Source: an uncultured Eubacteriales bacterium (GTDB lineage: Bacteria > Bacillota_A > Clostridia > Christensenellales > Aristaeellaceae). From it: a stretch of 11,915 bases of DNA. Shown here one piece after another: positions 7,424 through 11,915 of the stretch. The stretch covers positions 1-11,915 of the forward strand of contig CADBLV010000372.1 in assembly GCA_902795555.1 (NCBI GenBank), given 5' to 3'. The notes beneath the pieces were generated by a model that saw nothing but the letters and a program-made list of their open reading frames with translations, did not search any database and was not told where the DNA came from. The position numbers and the translations under genes were made by a program. Positions within the stretch are counted from its first letter, which is position 1; each line of letters begins with the position of its first letter.

Positions 7424-9736
7424 TCAGCGGAAATCTTCCGGACTTGCGCCGTAAATCGAAACATCCCCATCCTGAGAGCTTTCAAGCACAAAGGTGTGAT
7501 AATACCGGCTGTCCATGATCTGAACCTGCTCGCTCTTCTGATAACTCCCCAGGGTGGAAAACAGTTCCTGAGTGCCATACCAGTAAGGTCCCGAGCACCA
7601 GGCGATTTCATACTGGCCCTGCGGCACATGCACTGTCACGCTTTTCTTCTCCCGGATCATCGCTGTCACCGCGATGGTATCCGTATACGCGTTTCGCATG
7701 ACGATATAGGTCGGATTGGCGTTTCCGCTCACCTTGAAGATCACTTTGGTTCCGCGGTTCTCACCGCTGAGCAATCCGGCCTTCGGCAACGGCTGAGCAG
7801 CGGACTCCGGCAGCTGATTCAGTGTGGCCGTCAGCGTGCTGACCGCGTTTTCCCAGTTGAAAGCGGCGAAATAATCCCCATATGCCGGGGGAAGATTTCC
7901 GGTCGCAAGCTCATCCAGATCCAGAGTCAGCACCGTTTTGTCTTTCGCTTTCTTTGCCGCTTCAGCCGCGTTTTTCAGGATCGTTGTTTTCAGTTCTTCA
8001 TCAGGGTTGGCTACAGCAGATCGCTGTGCGGCCGGGAAATAAGCCTGCGCATCCAGAACCTCCCGGATATTCTCGTTCACAAAAGAGGACAGCGAAGCGC
8101 CTGTGCAGGTCAGCGTGATCGCGTGGGGTCCGTCCTTGACCGATACAGTCTGGCTCTTCTGCATATAGAATGCCGCGGAGGCCACTTCAACCGGCGCGTA
8201 ATTCAGCAGTCGGGCATGATCCGTGTACCATGTGGTAAACCGTTCCGTCGGACTGGCCAGTTCCGAGGGGTCCTTCAGCTTGCCGGCAATCGGTGTCGGA
8301 AACAGATAATCTTTGATCGCTGCAGTCATCTCCTTGCCGCCAAAATCCTTTTTCGCCGCGGCGGCCGCCTTCTGAACTGCTGTTTTAAGGGTTTTCAGGC
8401 CCTTGGCGGAAACCGTTCCGTCCTCCAGTTCCAGGGAGATTTCCAGTTCATAGGCGGAAGCATTCCTGAGTGCGGTCATCAGCCATTCCGTCGGGTTTTC
8501 CGCGTTCGCGTAAGCACCCAGTTCTTTGAGCTTCGGATCATACCCGCGCAGGGTGAAGCTGAGGCGGTTTCCCTCAAGGGAAATATTCTCCGCGCCGCTT
8601 TCGTAGATCGCCTTCTGCCAGGGGTCATTCAGTTTCTCCGTCTGCTGAAGCAGCAGGGCATTCACGGCATTTTTCGCGTTCAGAGTCGTGATCTTCCGGG
8701 CCGATGCGGTGGCGCTGCGTTCTTTTTTCACGGCGATTCGGGTTTGCTCCGCAAACTTCTCAAACTTTTCCCGATAACCGTCCAACACATACAGAGAAGG
8801 TACCCTGGCCTTCGCGATTCCGTTGCTCCAGCTGCTGATCCTGTTCGGCAGAATCTCGGTAAACTCAAATTCGGCGATCTTCTTATGATCTTTTGCGTTT
8901 TCCACGGTCAGCGAAAGGGAGCAGTTATATCCTTTCACCTCCCCCTCGGTTCCGTACAGGCCGTGGAAAGGATATTTCAGTTCAAAAATCCAGAACGTGG
9001 AAGCCAGCTGAGGATTTCCGGTCAGTGCCGGCGTATCCTCGTCCAGAATACTCCGGAAATCGGTCAGCGTGTTTTCAAGCGCTTTTCGGAAATCAGCCAT
9101 ATCCCCGTCGTTCCAGGCTGTTCCCGGAGCGCTTTCCGAGCTGTCCCTGACCACGATGCAGACATAGCCCGGCCGGGAGGCTTCCGGCTTGAATTTGCTG
9201 AAGGGCTTGCCGAAATACATGGAAAAGTCCGATTCTGTCCAGAAAGACGGTTCCAGGCAGGAATGGGCGGAATCCTGATGAAGAACTGCCTTCAATTCAT
9301 CTGAGACCGTCAGGACGTCGTAGATCCGATATTTCAGATCCCGGTTATATTCATGGTCATATTCATATTCGAGACGAATGCGCTTCTGATCCCCGTAAGC
9401 CCCCAGCAGTGCGTTGATTCCCTCTGTTTCCTGGGAATCGGCTGCGGAAATATTCTCGATCGCGCAATTCAGCCAGTCCAGCGCGTCCCGGCTCTCCGCA
9501 TTGGCAGCCATCTCCTGCTTGATCTGTCCCGCGGGCATTCCTTTCTTCAGCGCTTCCTCCGCTGTGTCAAACAGCTGCTGCATCGTAAAGGATGCCGGCA
9601 GATAGGCTGTAAATTCAGGGTTTGCTCCCTCTGCCGTTCCTTTTGTAATCGGACAGACAGCGCTCAGCAGCATCAGGAACATCAGAATGGCCGTCACCTT
9701 TTGAATGATAACCTGAACAGTGCGATTCGTCTTCAT
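7424..9736 (-). CDS. Secreted protein of unknown function, 770 aa, with C-terminal beta-rich domain
   Basis: I do not recognise the family as a whole. The reading frame is open to 9826, but the ATG at 9736 is chosen because AAGGAGG lies 10 nt upstream and it gives a proper signal peptide (MKTNRTVQ, hydrophobic 13-29). The cysteine at 28 (SAVC) does not fit a lipobox, so cleavage near TAEGA (34-38) by signal peptidase I is more likely. Residues about 40-100 are helical; 118-320 are mixed alpha/beta with many aromatic residues; 320-370 are basic and helical. Two stretches, about 383-465 and 526-608, share a layout of beta strands then an alanine-lysine helix (LKTLKTAVQKAAAAAKK; LKTTILKNAAEAAKK), perhaps a distant duplication. 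The last 100 residues (about 665-765) form a beta-rich domain with YIVMRNAYTD, VHVPQGQYEIAW and GPYWYGTQELF, a pattern seen at the C-terminus of various secreted Firmicutes proteins. No catalytic motif is evident. It follows the 454-aa secreted protein by 102 nt. Confidence 0.75.
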   Translation of the reverse strand: MKTNRTVQVIIQKVTAILMFLMLLSAVCPITKGTAEGANPEFTAYLPASFTMQQLFDTAEEALKKGMPAGQIKQEMAANAESRDALDWLNCAIENISAADSQETEGINALLGAYGDQKRIRLEYEYDHEYNRDLKYRIYDVLTVSDELKAVLHQDSAHSCLEPSFWTESDFSMYFGKPFSKFKPEASRPGYVCIVVRDSSESAPGTAWNDGDMADFRKALENTLTDFRSILDEDTPALTGNPQLASTFWIFELKYPFHGLYGTEGEVKGYNCSLSLTVENAKDHKKIAEFEFTEILPNRISSWSNGIAKARVPSLYVLDGYREKFEKFAEQTRIAVKKERSATASARKITTLNAKNAVNALLLQQTEKLNDPWQKAIYESGAENISLEGNRLSFTLRGYDPKLKELGAYANAENPTEWLMTALRNASAYELEISLELEDGTVSAKGLKTLKTAVQKAAAAAKKDFGGKEMTAAIKDYLFPTPIAGKLKDPSELASPTERFTTWYTDHARLLNYAPVEVASAAFYMQKSQTVSVKDGPHAITLTCTGASLSSFVNENIREVLDAQAYFPAAQRSAVANPDEELKTTILKNAAEAAKKAKDKTVLTLDLDELATGNLPPAYGDYFAAFNWENAVSTLTATLNQLPESAAQPLPKAGLLSGENRGTKVIFKVSGNANPTYIVMRNAYTDTIAVTAMIREKKSVTVHVPQGQYEIAWCSGPYWYGTQELFSTLGSYQKSEQVQIMDSRYYHTFVLESSQDGDVSIYGASPEDFR

Positions 9737-9782
9737 TTCGGTGATTCCTCCTTCAATGATCTCCATACAAAAGCTGGTAGAA

Positions 9783-9824
9783 CTCATGAGAACTGTCCCC
9801 GGCGTTTCCTTTAAGGACAGTCCC
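9783..9824 (-). repeat. REP-like imperfect inverted repeat between the two secreted-protein genes
   Basis: Arms at 9789-9798 and 9815-9824 can form a 10-bp stem with two G-U pairs (core ACTGTCC/GGACAGT) around a 16-nt loop. A perfect 8-bp palindrome CTCATGAG (9783-9790) sits at its foot. No T-run follows on the transcribed strand, so it is a poor terminator. The GTCCCC/GGGGAC stem with a conserved short sequence at its foot resembles REP elements mobilised by RAYT (Y1 transposase) proteins. A related core recurs at 11344-11364. The rest of the 102-nt gap (9737-9838) shows only the ribosome binding site of the next gene; I see no convincing promoter. Confidence 0.5.
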
Positions 9825-9838
9825 ATGTTTGATGTGTT

Positions 9839-11203
9839 TTACGGTTCTTCAAAAAGAACGCGAATGTACTCCCATAATTCCGTATACAGCGGATTCCACC
9901 AGGTATCCCCTTTGCTGAGCATCACAACCCCGCTGAGCTTGCGCTTATTGTAACCCAGATCCCGCAGCATCTCTCCGGTATGGGCATCATGCACGAGAAT
10001 ATGGGTCAGCGGGTAATGCAGATGAGCGTCACCGTTGCTGACACCCCCTTCGTAGGTAACGACAAAGCGGATGATATAATCTGCGCTCTCCGTCGTTTCC
10101 GGAATCCGCTCCAGGGGCAGCGCGGCCTCCAGAATGGGATCAAACCAGGAAACGGTTTCCTGCTCCGGTTCGGTTCTTTCAAAGATCGTCAGAAAGGTTC
10201 CTTCTTTTTGAAGTTCGGTTTCATGAAGTTCTTCACCGTAGTCGATTTTCGGCGCTGCGATCCGCTTCTCGCCGGCGGTATGTCCTTCCTGCAGCAATTG
10301 AACAACAGCCGCTTCCCTGCTCTCCGACAGCTGAGGAAATACGGTCAACACAAGATTCTTCAGCGCTGTCAGATCCGGCTTTTCCATGCTGCTGAGCATG
10401 GTAACCACCATACCGTATTTCATTTCGCCGGTCAGATACGGAGAATCGGACTGCACCCAGGCCGGCAGGAGGGTTTCCCTGCGTTTTTCCGATGCAAGCA
10501 GCGCATCTGTCATAAATCGGAAGGAATCAGACCCGGTGCCCCAGCCGTCCGCTGCGATCTGTGTGTCTAAATCCTGCTTTGTATAGATCCGGACAAGCGG
10601 CATTTCAAGCCCAAGTTTCTGAATATACTGCGCAATATCTTCTTCCCCTAACCTTTGGCTGATCTCCTCGGTGCTGATCACAAAGGCCGAACTGCTGTTG
10701 ATGGTTCCGTAAGCCGTCAGGCTGGTCACTGAAATATGGTCGCCGTAGGATAACAGGATCATCGTGAAATATCTGGAATACTCTACGGTTGTGCTGCCTT
10801 CCGCCCGGGCCAGGTCGGCTGCGCGGGCATAATCCCTGCTGAACTGTTGATTGATCATCCCCGCAAGCACCGGCGCAGCGTCCTCCCATGCGAATCCGGT
10901 GATTCCCAGTGCGTTCACTGCAGACTTCGCCTGATCTTTCGTGAACTCCAGGACAATTGCCCGATCCGGGGAAAGATACGGAATCTGCGCAAACTGTGAC
11001 AAAACGATTCGTTCCCGGTTGCTTTCCGCTTCTTCCTCCCGATCCAGTGCGTTTCCGGCCATGTTGGCCGTCATCGCCATGGCCCATTCGATGCGCCTTG
11101 TATCCAGATCCTTTGTGTCGATTCCGTATGCCTCCGTTCCCGCCGTGAGACAAATCGACAGGCACATGATCACAGCCAGCAGCATACTGATCCGTTTTTT
11201 CAT
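9839..11203 (-). CDS. Secreted protein of unknown function, 454 aa
   Basis: I do not recognise this family. The frame is open to 11269, but that longer start lies inside the promoter; the ATG at 11203 has AGGAGG 6 nt upstream. It gives a clear signal peptide (MKKR, hydrophobic 7-21, likely cut after TEA near 25). There is no lipobox, C-terminal anchor or sorting signal, so the product is probably released. Residues 28-135 are mainly helical and include a run of acidic and basic residues (REEEAESNRER, 55-65). Residues 140-210 look alpha/beta (EYSRYFTMILLSYGDHISVTSLTAYG). Residues 225-310 are helical, and the last 80 residues (about 373-454) are beta-rich with DYIIRFVVTYEGG, HILVHDAHTGEMLRDLGY and a tryptophan-rich end (WWNPLYTELWEYIRVLFEEP). 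No catalytic motif stands out. It is the first gene after a consensus promoter, is probably co-transcribed with the 770-aa gene, and is divergent from the GH5 gene. Confidence 0.75.
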   Translation of the reverse strand: MKKRISMLLAVIMCLSICLTAGTEAYGIDTKDLDTRRIEWAMAMTANMAGNALDREEEAESNRERIVLSQFAQIPYLSPDRAIVLEFTKDQAKSAVNALGITGFAWEDAAPVLAGMINQQFSRDYARAADLARAEGSTTVEYSRYFTMILLSYGDHISVTSLTAYGTINSSSAFVISTEEISQRLGEEDIAQYIQKLGLEMPLVRIYTKQDLDTQIAADGWGTGSDSFRFMTDALLASEKRRETLLPAWVQSDSPYLTGEMKYGMVVTMLSSMEKPDLTALKNLVLTVFPQLSESREAAVVQLLQEGHTAGEKRIAAPKIDYGEELHETELQKEGTFLTIFERTEPEQETVSWFDPILEAALPLERIPETTESADYIIRFVVTYEGGVSNGDAHLHYPLTHILVHDAHTGEMLRDLGYNKRKLSGVVMLSKGDTWWNPLYTELWEYIRVLFEEP

Positions 11204-11245
11204 CGTCGTCCTCCTGTTTGCTGTCTTTCTGAAACCTTTGAATCG

Positions 11246-11274
11246 ATTATACGCTAAACGTTGGAACATGTCAA
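11246..11274 (-). promoter_or_regulatory. Consensus sigma-A promoter for the two secreted-protein genes
   Basis: On the minus strand TTGACA (11269-11274) and TATAAT (11246-11251) are spaced exactly 17 nt, a perfect match in both hexamers and in spacing. The start of transcription would be near 11239, about 36 nt before the ATG at 11203. Confidence 0.87.
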
Positions 11275-11284
11275 AGACGGAGCT

Positions 11285-11298
11285 GAAGATTCATCTTC
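11285..11298. promoter_or_regulatory. Palindrome next to the minus-strand promoter, possible operator
   Basis: GAAGAT and ATCTTC are perfect 6-bp inverted arms around a 2-nt centre. The site is 10 bp upstream of the -35 box at 11269-11274, a position suited to an activator. No regulator gene is in the window to match it, so this is only a candidate. Confidence 0.35.
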
Positions 11299-11311
11299 CT
11301 GTTCATCCAGT

Positions 11312-11325
11312 TTTTTGTACAAAAA
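11312..11325. promoter_or_regulatory. Perfect 14-bp AT-rich palindrome in the divergent control region
   Basis: TTTTTGTACAAAAA is fully self-complementary and has no loop, so it cannot act as a hairpin terminator. It sits about 38 bp upstream of the minus-strand -35 box and 80 bp upstream of the plus-strand -35 box. A dimeric repressor or activator site is plausible; A-tract bending is an alternative. Confidence 0.4.
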
Positions 11326-11343
11326 TTGTCTGACCCGGTCGGG

Positions 11344-11364
11344 CTCATGCTCCCTGTCCCCGGC
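11344..11364. repeat. Second copy of the REP-like element core
   Basis: CTCATG, four variable bases, then CTGTCCCCGGC repeats the same layout as 9783-9803, identical at 17 of 21 positions and in the same orientation. The matching right-hand stem arm seen in the first copy is absent here, so this looks like a partial or decayed copy. The two copies bracket the 454-aa gene. Confidence 0.42.
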
Positions 11365-11371
11365 TCCGACG

Positions 11372-11392
11372 GCGATCTATCCGGATGATCGC
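11372..11392. promoter_or_regulatory. 21-bp near-perfect dyad upstream of the GH5 promoter, possible operator
   Basis: Outer arms GCGATC and GATCGC enclose ATCCGGAT, itself a perfect palindrome, with one extra T on the left. The dyad ends 13 bp before the -35 box at 11406, so it could bind a regulator of the GH5 gene. The DNA could also form a small hairpin, but it lies outside the predicted transcript. Confidence 0.4.
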
Positions 11393-11405
11393 GGGAATGG
11401 CAATG

Positions 11406-11433
11406 TTGATTTTTCGTTCAGATTCGGTATAAT
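11406..11433 (+). promoter_or_regulatory. Sigma-A promoter of the GH5 gene
   Basis: TTGATT (11406-11411) and TATAAT (11428-11433) are spaced 16 nt. The -10 box is perfect and the -35 box matches four of six bases. Transcription would start near 11440, giving a leader of about 34 nt that contains AAAGGGA, 8 nt before the ATG at 11474. Confidence 0.75.
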
Positions 11434-11473
11434 GAGTTTCAGGAAAAAAACTCAAACGAAAGGGACGAGCTTA

Positions 11474-11915
11474 ATGAAAAAGAACGCGTTAATTCTTCTC
11501 CTGCTGGCTCTGTGCCTCCTTTTTAGCTCCGCCGCGGCGGATAAGCCTGTGCAGACAGAAGGGATCGTGATTCCGGTGATTGAGGATCTGAAACAGTTTG
11601 ACATTCCGGACAATGAGGCCATGGCTTTTGTCCGGGGGATGAATGTGGGATGGAATCTGGGAAACACCTTCGATTCCTACGATGATGAAGGCTGGTTTCA
11701 CGGTGCGGAGCCTGGGATGGAAACCGCCTGGGGAAACCCGGTCGTCACGCCGGAACTGTTGGATGCCCTGGCGAAAGCCGGTATCAGCACCCTTCGTCTG
11801 CCCGTCAGCTGGCATAACCACGTGGACGCCGATCACGGGATCAATGCGGTCTGGCTGGATCGTGTGCGGCAGGTGGTGGATGAGGCGCTGGCCCGGGGGC
11901 TGTATGTGATCGTCA
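11474..11915 (+). CDS. Secreted GH5 endoglucanase (probably subfamily 4), 3' end cut off by window edge
   Basis: The first 147 codons are present. MKKNALILLLLALCLLFSSAAA is a signal peptide, likely cut after residue 22, so the enzyme acts outside the cell. No lipobox is present. After a short linker, residues 55-147 match the start of a GH5 (PF00150) TIM barrel: GMNVGWNLGNTFD (55-67), ETAWGNPVVTPELLDALAKAG (83-103), and TLRLPVSWHNH (106-116), which holds the conserved arginine of strand 2 (R108). The GWNLGNT...ETAWGNP...PVSWH combination is characteristic of GH5 subfamily 4 enzymes, which cut cellulose, xyloglucan or mixed-linkage beta-glucan; the exact substrate cannot be told. The catalytic glutamates lie beyond the window. 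The ATG at 11474 follows AAAGGGA by 8 nt. The gene is divergent from the secreted-protein operon and shares its control region. Confidence 0.92.
   Translation, partial: MKKNALILLLLALCLLFSSAAADKPVQTEGIVIPVIEDLKQFDIPDNEAMAFVRGMNVGWNLGNTFDSYDDEGWFHGAEPGMETAWGNPVVTPELLDALAKAGISTLRLPVSWHNHVDADHGINAVWLDRVRQVVDEALARGLYVIV

Noticed and set aside
7496..9304. A 602-codon open frame on the plus strand opposite the 770-aa gene
   Set aside because: Lacks a plausible ribosome binding site or domain, while the opposite strand has a signal peptide, a strong ribosome binding site and balanced composition.
9789..9824. Intrinsic terminator between the two secreted-protein genes
   Set aside because: A stem can form but no T-run follows on the transcribed strand, and the loop is long; a REP-like repeat explains it better.
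11489..11836. Minus-strand open frame of 115 codons opposite the GH5 gene
   Set aside because: It is antisense to a clear GH5 signal peptide and barrel motifs and has no domain of its own.

Overview
The window looks like a carbohydrate-use locus from a Gram-positive-type bacterium, most likely a Clostridia member of a gut or rumen kind. The evidence is near-consensus sigma-A promoters (TTGACA/TATAAT), strong GGAGG ribosome binding sites, a binding-protein-dependent sugar ABC transporter with no ATPase gene beside it in the window, and a secreted GH5 cellulase. Base composition is moderately GC-rich. The lineage is an inference; no rRNA or marker gene is present.

Layout. Nearly everything is on the minus strand and reads right to left. 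Positions 7190 to 1 hold a five-gene operon behind a strong promoter (7290-7319). In order of transcription it encodes a very large membrane-anchored solute-binding protein with two tandem beta-sandwich modules, a first sugar permease, a second permease with an extra soluble N-terminal domain, a secreted and membrane-anchored NHL beta-propeller protein, and a Yip1-family membrane protein cut by the window edge. Genes are separated by 3 to 43 nt, and the last two overlap by 26 nt. Upstream, 11203 to 7424 carries two secreted proteins of unknown function (454 and 770 aa), probably co-transcribed from a consensus promoter at 11246-11274. A REP-like inverted repeat lies between them.

The right end (11204-11473) is a divergent control region. 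It has a minus-strand promoter, a plus-strand promoter, three separate palindromes that could be operators, and a second copy of the 21-bp core of the REP-like element. The plus-strand promoter drives a GH5 endoglucanase, of which only the first 147 residues are present.

Likely joint function (inference): the secreted GH5 enzyme cuts a beta-glucan or xyloglucan-type polymer, and the modular binding protein captures oligosaccharides at the surface and passes them to the two permeases. These would be powered by a shared MsmX-type ATPase encoded elsewhere. The NHL protein and Yip1 protein look like accessory parts of the same membrane complex, but their roles are unknown. The two secreted unknowns have no sequence feature tying them to sugar use. 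I see no CRISPR array, tRNA, rRNA, integrase or transposase gene in the window.
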